A stretch of 43,225 nt of DNA from Rubrivivax gelatinosus (GCF_016583785.1 NZ_NRRU01000043.1:1-43225), one strand, 5' to 3'; positions 24,299 through 34,030 are shown, counted from the first letter of the stretch. Numbers and translations are program-made. The notes: generated from the letters alone by a model not told the origin.

Positions 24299-24991
24299 TC
24301 AGCCCCGGAACCGGTAGCCGATGCCGGCTTCGGTCAGCAGATGCGCCGGCATCGACGGCTGGGCCTCGACCTTCTTGCGCAGATTGGCCATGTGCACGCG
24401 CACGTAGTGCGTGTCCTCGGCGTGGCCCGGGCCCCAGACGGCCTTCAGCAACTGCTGGTGCGTGATGACACGGTCGGGCTGGCTCGCCAGGCAGGTCAGC
24501 AGCTTGTATTCGATCGGCGTCAGGTGCAGGTCTTCGTCGCCGCGTTGCACCCGGCGGCGTGCCAGGTCGATGCAGATGTCGCCGAAGCGGATGACGGGCT
24601 CGCCGTCGGGTGTCTGCAGCGTCTGGCGGCGCAGCTGGGCGCGCACGCGCGCCAGCAGCTCGCCGGCGCCGAAAGGTTTGACCAGGTAGTCGTCGGCACC
24701 GGCATCGAGCGCGGCGATCTTGTCGTCCTCGCCGGTGCGCGCCGACAGCACGATCACCGGCGCTGCCGACCAGCTGCGCAGCTCGCGGATCAGCTCGACA
24801 CCGTCGCCGTCGGGCAGGCCCAGGTCGACGACCAGCAGGTCGGGGCGGCGCGTCGCGGCTTCGATCAGGCCGCGCTGCAGGCCCTCGGCTTCGTGCGTCT
24901 CGTAGCCGGCGCTCTCCAGCGCCAGGCGCACGAAGCGCCGGATCTCGGCTTCGTCCTCGACCACCAGCACCCGCTGGCGCAGCTCGTTCAT
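24299..24991 (-). CDS. kdpE: Response regulator KdpE
   Basis: This 230-residue OmpR/PhoB-type regulator of the kdp operon has a receiver domain (about 6-118) with acidic E12/D13, phosphorylation site D56 in LLVVDLGLPDGDG, and the K in YLVKPFGAGELL. A winged-helix DNA-binding domain follows (about 130-230) with LTPIEYKLLTCLASQPDRVI and TEAGIGYRF. It is activated by KdpD under potassium limitation or turgor stress. The start overlaps the kdpD stop (24988-24991). It is the last gene of the operon and converges on the hybrid kinase gene with only 17 bases between stops. Confidence 0.95.
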   Translation of the reverse strand: MNELRQRVLVVEDEAEIRRFVRLALESAGYETHEAEGLQRGLIEAATRRPDLLVVDLGLPDGDGVELIRELRSWSAAPVIVLSARTGEDDKIAALDAGADDYLVKPFGAGELLARVRAQLRRQTLQTPDGEPVIRFGDICIDLARRRVQRGDEDLHLTPIEYKLLTCLASQPDRVITHQQLLKAVWGPGHAEDTHYVRVHMANLRKKVEAQPSMPAHLLTEAGIGYRFRG

Positions 24992-27669
24992 GTCGTGTCC
25001 TCTTGCGCGGCGGCGCTGCCGTCGTCGGCCGGCGGCGTGCCGCAGGGCAGCTCGATCGTGAACCGCGCGCCGCCGCCTTCGCGGTTGCTGCCGACGATCG
25101 TGCCGCCGTGCGCCTGCACGATGGCGCGCGTGATCGCCAGCCCCAGGCCGACACCGGGTGTCGCGCTCTCGCGTTCGCCGCGTTCGAACTTCTCGAACAG
25201 CGCTTGCTCGCGCCCCGGCGGCAGCCCCGGGCCCTCGTCCTCGACGGCTATGCGCACCTGCTCGCTCTGGCGCGCGGCGCGGATCGTGACACGGCTGCCG
25301 GCCGGCGTGTACTTGGCCGCGTTCTCCAGCAGGTTGACGAAGACCCGTTCGAACAGCACCGCGTCCAGCGCCAGCAGCGGCAGGTCATCGGCCAACTCCA
25401 CCGTCACCGGCCGGCCCTGCAGCGCCGCGTGGCTGGCGGCCAGCGCGCTGCCCACCACTTCTTCCAGCGGCTGCCAGGCAAGGCGCAGCCGCACCGCGCC
25501 GGCCTGCAGCCGCGCCATGTCCAGCAGGTTGCCGACGAGTGCCGCCATGCGCCGCGCCGACTCGCGGATCGCGGCGATGGTCGTGTGCTGGCCGCTGCCC
25601 TGCAGCGCCAGCGTGTCGGCCAGGCCGACCAGCGCCGCCAGCGGCGTGCGCAGGTCGTGCGAGATCGCCGACAGCAGCGAGTTGCGCAGGCGCTCGCTCT
25701 CGATCTGCAGCGAGCTCTTCTGCGCCACGTCCACGTAGTGCAGCCGCTCCAGCGAGATCGCCAGCAGCGAGGCGCAGGTCTCCAGCAGCCGCATCGCGTC
25801 GGGCCCCAGCGCCTCGCGCTGCGCCGGCTCGATGGCGAGCACGCCGCGCACGCGCATCGGGGCTTTGAGCGGCAGCACCAGGCAGCGGCTGGCCGGCAGC
25901 GTGTCGGTGCCGAAGCCGGCGGCGACGCCGCGGTCGTAGGACCACTGCAGCACACCTTCGTCGGCTTCGGCGCTGCCGCCGGGCACCGCCTGCAGCCGGC
26001 CGTCGTCGTCGGCGACGTGCAGCGTGCAGCGGGCGCCGAACTCGGCGGCGAGGAAACGCGCGCCGATCTCGGCCACCTGCAGCGGCAGCAGCGCCGCCGA
26101 CAGGTCGCGCGACATCTCGTAGAGGCTGCGTACGCGGTGCTCGCGCTGCATCGCCGCCGCCGCCTGCACCTTGAGCCCGGCGGTGAGCTGGCCGATCGCC
26201 AGCGCCACCGCCAGCATCACGCCGAAGGTGACGAGGTACTGCACGTCGCTGACCGCGAACGAAAAACGCGGCTGCACGAAGAAGAAGTCGAACAGCCCGA
26301 CGCCGAGAAAGGCCGCGGCCACCGCCGGCCCGCGGCCGAAGCGCAGCCCCACGCCCACCACCGCGAGCAGGAAGATCATCACGATGTTGGTCAGCTCGAG
26401 CACGCCGTGCAGCGGCATCGCCAGCAGCGCGGTGCCGGCGCAGGCGGCCAGCGCCGCGGCGTAGCCCTGCCAGGCGAAGGCGGCGCCGGGCGCGCTCTCG
26501 TGCGCGGTGCGTGTGCGCATCGCCGAGGTCGTGCCGACCTGCAGCAGGTCGAGTTCGCCGGCCAGCGCCGCGACGCGTTCGGCGGTGCCGCGCTGCCACG
26601 GCCAGCGGCGCTGGCCGCGGCCCAGCACCAGGCGCGACAGGTTGTGCTCGCGCGCGTAGCGCACCAGCCCGGCGGCGGCGTCGGGCGCCGACGGCGTCGC
26701 GGCGCTGGCGCCCAGCTCCTCGGCCAGCTTCAGCAGCTTGAGCAGCTGGCGCCGGCGCGCCTCGGGCAGGCGCTGCAGTGCCGGCGTCTCGATCAGCACC
26801 GCGTGCCAGGGCAGGCCCAGCTGTGCCGCCAGCCGGGCGCAGCTGCGCACCACCTTCTCGCCGTGTTCGCCGGCGCCGATGCCGGCCAGCAGCGCCTCGC
26901 GGTTGGGCCAGACGGCGGCCACCGAGTTCTGGTGCCTGTACGCCAGCATCTCGCCGTCGACGCGGTCGGCGGTGCGGCGCAGCGCCAGCTCGCGCAGCGC
27001 CAGCAGGTTGCCTTTGCGAAAGAAGTGCGCCGCCGCACGTTCGGCCTGCTGCGCCAGGTAGACCTTGCCGGCCTTCAGCCGCGCCAGCAACTCGTCGGGC
27101 GGCAGGTCGACGACGACGACCTCGTCGGCCTGGTCGAACACGCGGTCGGGCACGGTCTCGCGCACGCGCACGCCGGTGATGCCGCCGACGATGTCGTTCA
27201 GGCTCTCCAGGTGCTGCACGTTCATCGTCGTCCAGACGTCGACGCCGGCGGCCAGCAGCTCCTCGACGTCCTGCCAGCGTTTGGGGTGGCGCGAGCCGGG
27301 TGCGTTGCTGTGCGCCAGCTCGTCGACCAGCACCAGGGCCTGCGCCCGCTCGGCGCCGAAGCCGAGTGCGGCGTCGAGGTCGAACTCGGCGAGCGTGCGC
27401 TCGCGGTGCGGCACACGGCGCAGCGCCAGCCGCGGCAGGCCTTGCGCCATGGCCTCGGTCTCGCTGCGGCCGTGGGTCTCGACCAGGCCGACGACCAGCG
27501 GCCGCCCCTGCGCCAGCGCGTCGCGCGCCGCGGCCAGCATCGCCCAGGTCTTGCCGACGCCGGCCGAGGCGCCGAAGTAGATCTTCAGCCGGCCGCGCGC
27601 CGCGCGCGCCGCTTCGTGCTGCACGCGCTGCAGCAGCGCGTCGGGGTCGGGACGTTCGGGCTCGTTCAT
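24988..27669 (-). CDS. kdpD: Potassium sensor histidine kinase KdpD
   Basis: This 893-residue protein has the cytoplasmic KdpD domain (about 22-230) with Walker A GASAGVGKT (33-41) and VDELAHSNAPGSRHPKRWQD. A Usp-like domain follows (about 250-380). Next are four membrane spans (about 400-495, including LTNIVMIFLLAVVGVGLRFG), a GAF-like region, HisKA with phospho-acceptor H671 in AISHDLRTPLAAL, and an ATPase domain (NLLENAAKYTP, GVGLGLAI). It senses potassium/turgor status and phosphorylates KdpE. ATG 27669 overlaps the stop of a 39-codon gene (27666-27668), which supports this start. Confidence 0.95.
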   Translation of the reverse strand: MNEPERPDPDALLQRVQHEAARAARGRLKIYFGASAGVGKTWAMLAAARDALAQGRPLVVGLVETHGRSETEAMAQGLPRLALRRVPHRERTLAEFDLDAALGFGAERAQALVLVDELAHSNAPGSRHPKRWQDVEELLAAGVDVWTTMNVQHLESLNDIVGGITGVRVRETVPDRVFDQADEVVVVDLPPDELLARLKAGKVYLAQQAERAAAHFFRKGNLLALRELALRRTADRVDGEMLAYRHQNSVAAVWPNREALLAGIGAGEHGEKVVRSCARLAAQLGLPWHAVLIETPALQRLPEARRRQLLKLLKLAEELGASAATPSAPDAAAGLVRYAREHNLSRLVLGRGQRRWPWQRGTAERVAALAGELDLLQVGTTSAMRTRTAHESAPGAAFAWQGYAAALAACAGTALLAMPLHGVLELTNIVMIFLLAVVGVGLRFGRGPAVAAAFLGVGLFDFFFVQPRFSFAVSDVQYLVTFGVMLAVALAIGQLTAGLKVQAAAAMQREHRVRSLYEMSRDLSAALLPLQVAEIGARFLAAEFGARCTLHVADDDGRLQAVPGGSAEADEGVLQWSYDRGVAAGFGTDTLPASRCLVLPLKAPMRVRGVLAIEPAQREALGPDAMRLLETCASLLAISLERLHYVDVAQKSSLQIESERLRNSLLSAISHDLRTPLAALVGLADTLALQGSGQHTTIAAIRESARRMAALVGNLLDMARLQAGAVRLRLAWQPLEEVVGSALAASHAALQGRPVTVELADDLPLLALDAVLFERVFVNLLENAAKYTPAGSRVTIRAARQSEQVRIAVEDEGPGLPPGREQALFEKFERGERESATPGVGLGLAITRAIVQAHGGTIVGSNREGGGARFTIELPCGTPPADDGSAAAQEDTT

Positions 27670-27785
27670 CGGCGCGGCATCTTCCCATGGCGGCGGTCGG
27701 CGCGGCGCAGCCACCAGTTGGCGGCGGCCAGCGGCACGAGCACCACAACGACGACCGCCGCCAGCGCCTGCAGCAGCTCGTTCAC
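27666..27785 (-). CDS. 39-residue single-span membrane protein between kdpC and kdpD (unnamed)
   Basis: This small gene starts with GTG at 27785, which overlaps the kdpC stop (GTGA). It ends at 27666, where its stop overlaps the kdpD start (ATGA). It therefore fills the gap exactly, with four-base overlaps on both sides, which is hard to explain by chance. The product starts [18 protein letters not shown], continues as one hydrophobic helix of about 20 residues ending AAANWW, and has a strongly basic tail ([14 protein letters not shown]). By the positive-inside rule the tail is cytosolic. I do not recognise a family. A KdpF-like accessory peptide for the pump or a partner of KdpD's membrane domain are both possible (inference). 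Confidence 0.75.
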   Translation of the reverse strand: MNELLQALAAVVVVVLVPLAAANWWLRRADRRHGKMPRR

Positions 27786-28357
27786 GGCCGCAGCGCGTCC
27801 AGCGCCAGGTTCAGCTGCAGCACGTTGACGCGCGGCTCGCCGAGGAAGCCGAAGAGCTGGCCTTCGCTGTGGCGCTCGACCAGCGCACGCAGCTCGGCCT
27901 CCGGCACGCCGCGCACACGCGCCACGCGGGCCAGCTGGTAGTCGGCGGCGGCGCGGCTGATGTGCGGGTCCAGGCCGCTGGCCGAGGCCGTGACCAGGTC
28001 GACCGGCACCGGCGCGGTGTTGCCCGGGTCGGCGGCACGCAGCGCGGCGACGCGCTCGCGCACCGCGTCGGCCAGCGCCGGGTTGGACGGCCCGAGGTTG
28101 GAGCCGGCCGAGTTGGCGGCGTTGTAGGGCATGGGCGCGGTGGCCGACGGCCGGCTCCAGAAGTGGCCGGGGTCGGCGAAGGCCTGGCCGATCAGCGCCG
28201 AGCCGACGGCGCGGCCCTGGTGTTCGATGACGCTGCCTTCGGCCTGCCAGGGCAGGGCGACGCGGGCGACGCCGGTCACCAGCAGCGGGTAGGCCAGGCC
28301 GGTCAGCAGCGAGAGCGCGGCGAAGAGCACGAGCGCGGGACGCAGGATGGAGTTCAT
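27782..28357 (-). CDS. kdpC: Potassium-transporting ATPase subunit KdpC
   Basis: This 191-residue subunit has a single N-terminal membrane span ([22 protein letters not shown]) followed by a periplasmic domain. It stabilises the KdpA-KdpB complex. Family signatures are [39 protein letters not shown], the [21 protein letters not shown] motif and [15 protein letters not shown]. It lies seven bases after kdpB on the minus strand, and its stop overlaps the start of the 39-residue gene. Confidence 0.95.
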   Translation of the reverse strand: MNSILRPALVLFAALSLLTGLAYPLLVTGVARVALPWQAEGSVIEHQGRAVGSALIGQAFADPGHFWSRPSATAPMPYNAANSAGSNLGPSNPALADAVRERVAALRAADPGNTAPVPVDLVTASASGLDPHISRAAADYQLARVARVRGVPEAELRALVERHSEGQLFGFLGEPRVNVLQLNLALDALRP

Positions 28358-28364
28358 GTAGGCC

Positions 28365-30425
28365 TCAAAGCAGTCCGGTGGCGGCGATCAGCAGGTCGAT
28401 CGCCTTGATGCCGACGAAGGGCACGATGACGCCGCCCAGGCCGTAGACGGCCAGGTTGCGGCGCAGCAGTGCGGCCGCGCCGACGGCGCGGTAGCCCACG
28501 CCGCGCAGCGCCAGCGGGATCAGCGCGACGATGACGAGGGCGTTGAAGATCACCGCCGACAGCACCGCCGACGCCGGGCTGGCGAGGTGCATCACGTTCA
28601 GCGCCGCGAGCTGCGGGTAGGTGGCGACGAAGGCCGCCGGCACGATCGCGAAGTACTTGGCGACGTCGTTGGCGACGCTGAAAGTGGTCAGCGCGCCGCG
28701 TGTCATCAGGAGCTGCTTGCCGGTCTCGACGATCTCGATCAGCTTGGTCGGGTTGCTGTCGAGGTCGACCATGTTGCCGGCCTCCTTGGCGGCCTGGGTG
28801 CCGGTGTTCATCGCCACCGCGACGTCGGCCTGGGCCAGCGCCGGGGCGTCGTTGGTGCCGTCGCCGGTCATCGCCACCAGCCGGCCGGCGGCCTGGTGCT
28901 CGCGGATCAGCGCCAGCTTGGCCTCGGGCGTGGCTTCGGCCAGGAAGTCGTCGACGCCGGCTTCGGCGGCGATGGCCGCGGCCGTCAGCCGGTTGTCGCC
29001 GGTGACCATCACCGTCTGGATGCCCATCGCGCGCAGCTCGGCGAAACGCTCCTTGATGCCGCCCTTGACCACGTCCTTCAGCTCGACGACGCCGAGCGCA
29101 CGCGCGCCGTCGGCCACCACCAGCGGCGTGCTGCCGCGGCGCGCGACCTCGTCGACGGCCTGCTGCAGCTCGGCCGGGAACTGGCCGCCGAGTGCCTGCA
29201 CGTGGCGGCGCACGGCGTCGGCGGCGCCTTTGCGCAGCGTGCGGCCGCCGGGCAGGTCGGCGCCGCTCATGCGCGTCTGCGCCGAGAAGTGCACGAAGCT
29301 CGCGCCGAGTGCCGCCACCTCGCGTTCGCGCAACCCGTGCTGCTTGGCCAGCACGACGATGCTGCGGCCCTCTGGCGTCTCGTCGGCCAGCGACGCCAGC
29401 TGCGCCGCGTCGGCCAGCTGCGCCTCGCTGACGCCGGGCGCGGGCAGGAAGGCCGCCGCCTGGCGGTTGCCCAGCGTGATCGTGCCGGTCTTGTCCAGCA
29501 GCAGCACGTCGACGTCGCCGGCGGCCTCGACCGCACGGCCCGAGGTGGCGATGACGTTGGCGCGCAGCAGCCGGCTCATGCCGGCGACGCCGATGGCCGA
29601 CAGCAGCCCGGCGATCGTCGTCGGGATCAGGCACACCAGCAGCGCCACCAGCACCAGCAGCCCGACCGGCTCGCCGCCGCCGGCCGCCGCCACCGCGAAC
29701 TGCGAGAACGGCAGCAGCGTGACGACGACACCCAGGAAGACCAGCGTCAGCGCCACCAGCAGGATGGTGAGCGCGATCTCGTTGGGCGTCTTGCGCCGGC
29801 GCGCACCTTCGACCATCGCGATCATGCGGTCGACGAAGGTCTCGCCCGGGTCGACGGCGACACGCACCACGACCCAGTCGGAGAGCACGCGCGTGCCGCC
29901 GGTGACGGCCGAGAAGTCGCCGCCGGACTCGCGGATCACGGGTGCCGACTCGCCGGTGATCGCGCTCTCGTCGACCGAGGCGACGCCGGCCTGCACCTCG
30001 CCGTCGGCGGGCACGGTGTCGCCGGCCTCGATCAGCACGACGTCGCCGCGGCGCAGCGCGTCGGCTTCGATCGGGTGCCAGCGCAGCGCCTCGCGGGCGC
30101 CGAGGTCCTGGCCGGGCTCGAGCTTCTTCGCCCAGGTCTTCTTCTTCAGCCCGCGCAGCGCCGCCGCCTGGGCCTTGCTGCGGCCTTCGGCCAGCGCCTC
30201 GGCCAGGTTGGCGAACAGCACCGTGAACCACAGCCAGGCGGCGACGGCGATGGTGAACAGCCCCGGGTCAGCGGCCGCCAGCGCCGTCGTGAAGGCGCTG
30301 CCGACGTAGACGACGAACATCACCGGGTTGCGCCACTGGGCGCGCGGGTGCAGCTTGCGCAGCGCGTCCAGCAGCGCCGGGCGCAGCAGCGCGGGGTCGA
30401 ACAGGGGCAGGGTGTTGCGGGTCAT
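28365..30425 (-). CDS. kdpB: Potassium-transporting P-type ATPase subunit KdpB
   Basis: This 686-residue catalytic subunit hydrolyses ATP to drive high-affinity K+ uptake through KdpA. It has the actuator TGES-type motif ([12 protein letters not shown]), the phosphorylated aspartate D311 in [20 protein letters not shown] in the nucleotide-binding domain, and the hinge [18 protein letters not shown]. The start [11 protein letters not shown] (30425) is chosen because it aligns with the usual KdpB N-terminus before [12 protein letters not shown]. An ATG at 30437 overlapping the kdpA stop would add four residues and could help coupling. Confidence 0.96.
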   Translation of the reverse strand: MTRNTLPLFDPALLRPALLDALRKLHPRAQWRNPVMFVVYVGSAFTTALAAADPGLFTIAVAAWLWFTVLFANLAEALAEGRSKAQAAALRGLKKKTWAKKLEPGQDLGAREALRWHPIEADALRRGDVVLIEAGDTVPADGEVQAGVASVDESAITGESAPVIRESGGDFSAVTGGTRVLSDWVVVRVAVDPGETFVDRMIAMVEGARRRKTPNEIALTILLVALTLVFLGVVVTLLPFSQFAVAAAGGGEPVGLLVLVALLVCLIPTTIAGLLSAIGVAGMSRLLRANVIATSGRAVEAAGDVDVLLLDKTGTITLGNRQAAAFLPAPGVSEAQLADAAQLASLADETPEGRSIVVLAKQHGLREREVAALGASFVHFSAQTRMSGADLPGGRTLRKGAADAVRRHVQALGGQFPAELQQAVDEVARRGSTPLVVADGARALGVVELKDVVKGGIKERFAELRAMGIQTVMVTGDNRLTAAAIAAEAGVDDFLAEATPEAKLALIREHQAAGRLVAMTGDGTNDAPALAQADVAVAMNTGTQAAKEAGNMVDLDSNPTKLIEIVETGKQLLMTRGALTTFSVANDVAKYFAIVPAAFVATYPQLAALNVMHLASPASAVLSAVIFNALVIVALIPLALRGVGYRAVGAAALLRRNLAVYGLGGVIVPFVGIKAIDLLIAATGLL

Positions 30426-30433
30426 GAGGGCTC

Positions 30434-32227
30434 TCATTGCGCCTGCAGCGTCAGGTGCTCGACGACGGGGCCGAGCGCGAGTGCAGGCACGTAATTCAGC
30501 AGGCCGACCAGCAGCACCGCGCCGAGCAGCAGCACGACGAACAGCGGGCCGTGCGTCGGCAGCGTGCCGCGGGTGGCGGCGATGCGTTTCTTGGCTGCCA
30601 GCGAGCCGGCCAGCGCCAGCACCGGCACGATGACGCCGAAGCGGCCCAGCCACATCGCCACAGCCAGCAGCAGGTTGTAGAAGGGCGTGTTGGCCGACAG
30701 CCCGGCGAAGGCGCTGCCGTTGTTGTTGGCGGCCGAGCTCAGCGCGTACAGCACCTCGCTGAAGCCGTGCGCGCCGGGGTTCAGGATGCCGGCGCGGCCA
30801 GCGCCGGTGGCCACCGCCAGCGCCGTGCCGCCCAGCACCAGCAGCGGCGGCACGAGGATCGCCAGCGACACCATCTTCATCTCGTGCGCCTCGATCTTCT
30901 TGCCCAGGTACTCGGGCGTGCGGCCGATCATCAGCCCGGCGATGAACACCGCCAGCACGGCGAAGACCAGCATGCCGTAGAGCCCCGAGCCGACGCCGCC
31001 GAAGACGACCTCGCCCAGCTGCATCAGCACCAGCGGCACCGCGCCGCCCAGCGGCATCAGGCTGTCGTGCATCGCGTTCACCGCGCCGCAACTGGCGGCG
31101 GTGGTGACGGCGGCGAACAGCGCGCTGGCGGCGACGCCGAAACGCACTTCCTTGCCTTCCATGCTGCCGCCGGCCTGCAGCACCGAGGCCGCCTGGTCGA
31201 CACCCAGGCGCGCCAGCACCGGGTTGCCGGCCTGTTCGGCCGCGGTGACGGCCACGACCGCGGCGACGAACAGCAGCGTCATCGCCGCCAGCAGCGCCCA
31301 GCCCTGGCGCCGGTCGCCGACGATGCGGCCGAAGGCGAAACACAGCGCCGCCGGGATCAGGAAGATGCACAGCATCTGCACGAAGTTGGCCAGCGGCGTC
31401 GGGTTCTCGAACGGGTGCGCCGAGTTGGCGTTGAAGAAGCCGCCGCCGTTGGTGCCCAGCATCTTGATCGCCAGCTGCGAGGCCACCGGGCCCAGCGCCA
31501 GCGTCTGCGTGCGCGTGCTGGCGGTCTCGGTGAGCGGTTGGCCCTGAACGTCCAGCAGCGGCTGGCCGGCAGAGTCCAGGCGCGGCTGCTGCCACGACAC
31601 CGGCTCCACCGTCTCGACGCTGGCGTAGGGCGACAGCGTCTGCACCACGCCCTGCGAGACGAAGAAGATCGAGGCGACGAAAGCCAGCGGCAGCAGCAGC
31701 CAGAGCGTGGCGCGTGTCAGGTCGACCCAGACGTTGCCCACGGTGGCGGCGCTGCGGCGCGCGAAGCCGCGCACGAGCGCGACGACGACGGCGATGCCGG
31801 TGGCGGCCGACAGGAAGTTCTGCACCGCCAGCCCCAGCATCTGCGTCCCGTAGCTCATCGTGGATTCGCCGCCGTAGCCCTGCCAGTTGGTGTTGGTGAC
31901 GAAGCTGACGGCGGTGTTCAGCGCCGAGTCGGGCGTGAGCGCCGCCAGTCCCTGCGGGTTCAGCGGCAGCAGGCCCTGCAGCCGCTGCAGCGCATAGACC
32001 GCCAGCAAGCCCAGGCCGTTGAAGACCAGCAGGCCGAGCGTGTAGCGCTGCCAGGGTTGTTCGGCCTGCGCGTCGACGCCGGCCAGGCGGTACAGCGGCG
32101 CCTCGATGCGCCGGCCGAAGGCGAAGCGGCCCTGCATCACCGCCTCGATCGCATGCCCCAGCGGCCAGGCCGCGGCCAGCAGCACCAGCAGGAAGGCCGC
32201 GAGCTGCAGCCAGGCACCGGCGCTCAT
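30434..32227 (-). CDS. kdpA: Potassium-transporting ATPase subunit KdpA
   Basis: This 597-residue channel-like subunit selects K+. It has ten or so membrane spans and the four pore-loop repeats of the superfamily: [52 protein letters not shown] and [14 protein letters not shown]. It starts [22 protein letters not shown], and its ATG overlaps the kdpF stop (32224-32227). The size and motif spacing match the family, so the pump appears complete. Confidence 0.96.
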   Translation of the reverse strand: MSAGAWLQLAAFLLVLLAAAWPLGHAIEAVMQGRFAFGRRIEAPLYRLAGVDAQAEQPWQRYTLGLLVFNGLGLLAVYALQRLQGLLPLNPQGLAALTPDSALNTAVSFVTNTNWQGYGGESTMSYGTQMLGLAVQNFLSAATGIAVVVALVRGFARRSAATVGNVWVDLTRATLWLLLPLAFVASIFFVSQGVVQTLSPYASVETVEPVSWQQPRLDSAGQPLLDVQGQPLTETASTRTQTLALGPVASQLAIKMLGTNGGGFFNANSAHPFENPTPLANFVQMLCIFLIPAALCFAFGRIVGDRRQGWALLAAMTLLFVAAVVAVTAAEQAGNPVLARLGVDQAASVLQAGGSMEGKEVRFGVAASALFAAVTTAASCGAVNAMHDSLMPLGGAVPLVLMQLGEVVFGGVGSGLYGMLVFAVLAVFIAGLMIGRTPEYLGKKIEAHEMKMVSLAILVPPLLVLGGTALAVATGAGRAGILNPGAHGFSEVLYALSSAANNNGSAFAGLSANTPFYNLLLAVAMWLGRFGVIVPVLALAGSLAAKKRIAATRGTLPTHGPLFVVLLLGAVLLVGLLNYVPALALGPVVEHLTLQAQ

Positions 32228-32316
32228 GAAAAATCCTCCGGCCGCAGCAGTGCGGCGACGAGGTAGACGAGCAGCAGGCCGGCGAGCAGCGCGCCGGCGA
32301 CGAACCAGCCGTTCAT
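32224..32316 (-). CDS. kdpF: KdpF, small accessory subunit of the Kdp pump
   Basis: This 30-residue single-span peptide starts [18 protein letters not shown] and ends in LRPEDFS. It matches KdpF in length, position and pattern (hydrophobic helix then a short polar end with a family-typical proline-glutamate). KdpF is a lipid-like stabiliser of the KdpABC complex. Its stop overlaps the kdpA start, and its own ATG overlaps the stop of the preceding 33-residue gene. Confidence 0.88.
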   Translation of the reverse strand: MNGWFVAGALLAGLLLVYLVAALLRPEDFS

Positions 32317-32414
32317 GACGCCGCCCCCATGCGCTGCAGCCGCGCGCAGCCCAGGCTCATGCCCCAGATCGCGAGCCAGAGCGCTGCCGCGACCGCCAGA
32401 TAAACCAGGTCCAT
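32313..32414 (-). CDS. 33-residue membrane peptide, first gene of the kdp operon (unnamed)
   Basis: ATG 32414 follows TTGGAGGG at good spacing, and the stop overlaps the kdpF start (ATGA). The product starts [20 protein letters not shown], one hydrophobic helix, and ends [13 protein letters not shown] with a single cysteine and basic residues. Similar very small open frames precede kdpF in some pseudomonads and burkholderias as far as I recall, but no function is known to me. The strong ribosome-binding site and the chained overlap make it a real gene. It would be the first translated product of the operon. Confidence 0.75.
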   Translation of the reverse strand: MDLVYLAVAAALWLAIWGMSLGCARLQRMGAAS

Positions 32415-32457
32415 CGAACCCTCCAAGAGACGATGGGGAAATGCTAGGAAGCGGGGC

Positions 32458-32507
32458 GTCAAGACGGTCGCAAGAGGCGGGCGGGGGGTGTCAAGAAACC
32501 GTCAAGA
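32458..32507 (-). promoter_or_regulatory. Tandem direct repeats, probable KdpE operator of the kdp operon
   Basis: GTCAAGA (TCTTGAC on the coding strand) occurs three times, at 32458-32464, 32490-32496 and 32501-32507. The two distal copies are 11 bases apart, one DNA turn, the usual arrangement for OmpR/PhoB-family dimers such as KdpE. They lie 44-93 bases upstream of the first kdp start codon. The exact promoter hexamers are not clear; TAGCAT (about 32439-32444, minus) could be the -10. Confidence 0.55.
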
Positions 32508-32606
32508 CGGGGCCGGCTTCTCCTGCAGGCGTGGTGGCCGCGTATGCCGCAAGCGCCCGTGCCGGGCGGCCGGCTGCCCTGAATGGGCCTGGAATTGGCA
32601 AGCTGT

Positions 32607-32664
32607 GCTTGTCGGTCTCGCAAGCGCTCGGCGTCTATTCGACCTGGCGCTTCGCGCCTAGATT
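32607..32664 (+). promoter_or_regulatory. LysR-type box A with -10, upstream of the Tat-ADH gene
   Basis: GCTTG-N9-CAAGC occupies 32607-32625 and contains the T-N11-A core of LysR-type sites. TAGATT at 32659-32664 is a -10-like hexamer, 33 bases after the box. The same spacing recurs at boxes B and C. An additional CAAGC-TGT-GCTTG dyad (32599-32611) overlaps its left half. The leader to ATG 32777 is about 105 bases and shows no other structure. Confidence 0.65.
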
Positions 32665-32776
32665 CGCCTCGCAACCAGAGCGGCGCCTCCCGTATCCGAG
32701 AGCACGCCGTCGTGGCGCCAAGCCGGCACGGCAAGCGCCGCAGGTGGCCCCGTTCCCATCTTCAGAAGGAGAAGCG

Positions 32777-34018
32777 ATGACACGCGATCGTGCCGACAGC
32801 CCGCAGCCGCATGACACGGCCGAGATCCCCGAAGGCCGATACCTGGGGCGGCGCGACTTCTTCGTCGCGAGCGCGATGGGCGCGGGTGCCGTCGGTTTGT
32901 TCGGGGCGCGGTCGGCGCGTGCTGCCCAGGCCGCCGCGCCGGGGGCAGGGGCTGGCGCCGGGATCGGGCCGGGCCCCTACGCCGTCGAGGGCATGGCGGC
33001 GTATTCGGCAACGCAGCCGCTTCGGCTGCTGAAGTTCGAACGCCGGGCGCTGGGGCCCAAGGACGTCGCGATCCAGCTCCACTACTGCGGCATCTGCCAC
33101 TCGGACATCCACCACGGCCGCGAGCATTGGCGCCAGGAGCCGTTCCCGCTCGTGCCCGGCCACGAACTGGCGGGCGTGGTCGTCGCCGTCGGCTCCAGCG
33201 CGTCCCGGTTCAAGGTCGGCGACCGTGTCGGCGTGGGCTGCATGGTCAACTCCTGCCGCCACTGCTCGATGTGCAACGTGGGCCTGGAGCAGTACTGCGA
33301 GAACGGCGCCACCTTCACCTACGGCTCCAAGGACCGCGACGGCACGCTGACCCAGGGCGGCTACTCGACCTTGAACGTGGTCGACGAGGACTTCGTGATC
33401 CGTGTCCCCGATGCCATCGATCTGGCCGACGCCGGCCCGCTGATGTGCGCGGGCATCACGGTGTATTCGCCGCTGCGCCGCTGGAGTGTCGGGCCCGGCA
33501 AGCGGGTGGGCGTCGTCGGGCTGGGCGGCCTGGGCCACATGGCGGTGAAGATCGCCAAGGCGATGGGTGCCGAGGTGACCGTGCTGACGACCTCGCCCGA
33601 CAAGGTGGCCGATGCCCTGCGCTTCGGTGCCAGGGACGTGATCGTCAACCCCGACAGCGCCGATCTCAGCCGGCACAAGCGCAGCCTGGACTTCATCCTG
33701 GACACGGCGCCCTACAAGCACAAGCTCGACCGCCTGTTCACGCTGCTCAAGCAGGACGCCACGTTCTGCATGGTGGGCGCCGGCAAGGTCTCCGAGCCTT
33801 ATGAGATCGGGCCGTTTTCGCTGCTGGCGGCGCGCAACTCCTACGCCAGCTCGCAGATCGGCGGCATCCGCGAAACGCAGGAGCTCGTCGATTTCTGCGC
33901 CCTGCACGGCATCCGCCCGGAGACCAGCCGGATTGCGATGAACGAGATCAGCGCTGCCTGGGACCGGGTCGTCGACAAGAAGGCGCGTTATCGCTACGTC
34001 GTCGACATGAAGGCTTGA
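32777..34018 (+). CDS. Zinc-dependent alcohol dehydrogenase with Tat signal (exported)
   Basis: This 413-residue medium-chain dehydrogenase of the YahK/cinnamyl-alcohol group has catalytic-zinc residues in YCGICHSDIHHG and GHELAG, structural-zinc cysteines in CMVNSCRHCSMCNVGLEQYC, and the NAD(P)-binding motif VGLGGLGHMAVKIA. Unusually, residues 1-50 add a twin-arginine signal (LGRRDFFVASAMGAGAVGLF, R25-R26, cleavage near ARAAQA), so it should be folded with its cofactor and exported to the periplasm. ATG 32777 follows AGAAGGAGA. A paralogue without a signal lies at 38242-39309; they share the C-terminal ETQE(L/M)-DFC-LHGI pattern. The substrate is unknown, with aldehydes or alcohols the likely class. 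Confidence 0.9.
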   Translation: MTRDRADSPQPHDTAEIPEGRYLGRRDFFVASAMGAGAVGLFGARSARAAQAAAPGAGAGAGIGPGPYAVEGMAAYSATQPLRLLKFERRALGPKDVAIQLHYCGICHSDIHHGREHWRQEPFPLVPGHELAGVVVAVGSSASRFKVGDRVGVGCMVNSCRHCSMCNVGLEQYCENGATFTYGSKDRDGTLTQGGYSTLNVVDEDFVIRVPDAIDLADAGPLMCAGITVYSPLRRWSVGPGKRVGVVGLGGLGHMAVKIAKAMGAEVTVLTTSPDKVADALRFGARDVIVNPDSADLSRHKRSLDFILDTAPYKHKLDRLFTLLKQDATFCMVGAGKVSEPYEIGPFSLLAARNSYASSQIGGIRETQELVDFCALHGIRPETSRIAMNEISAAWDRVVDKKARYRYVVDMKA

Positions 34019-34030
34019 GTATCAAGTTCA

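Noticed and set aside
21213..25154. Long minus-strand open frame of about 1300 codons across the hybrid kinase
   Set aside because: Low-complexity shadow translation; kinase and KdpE motifs are in the other frames.
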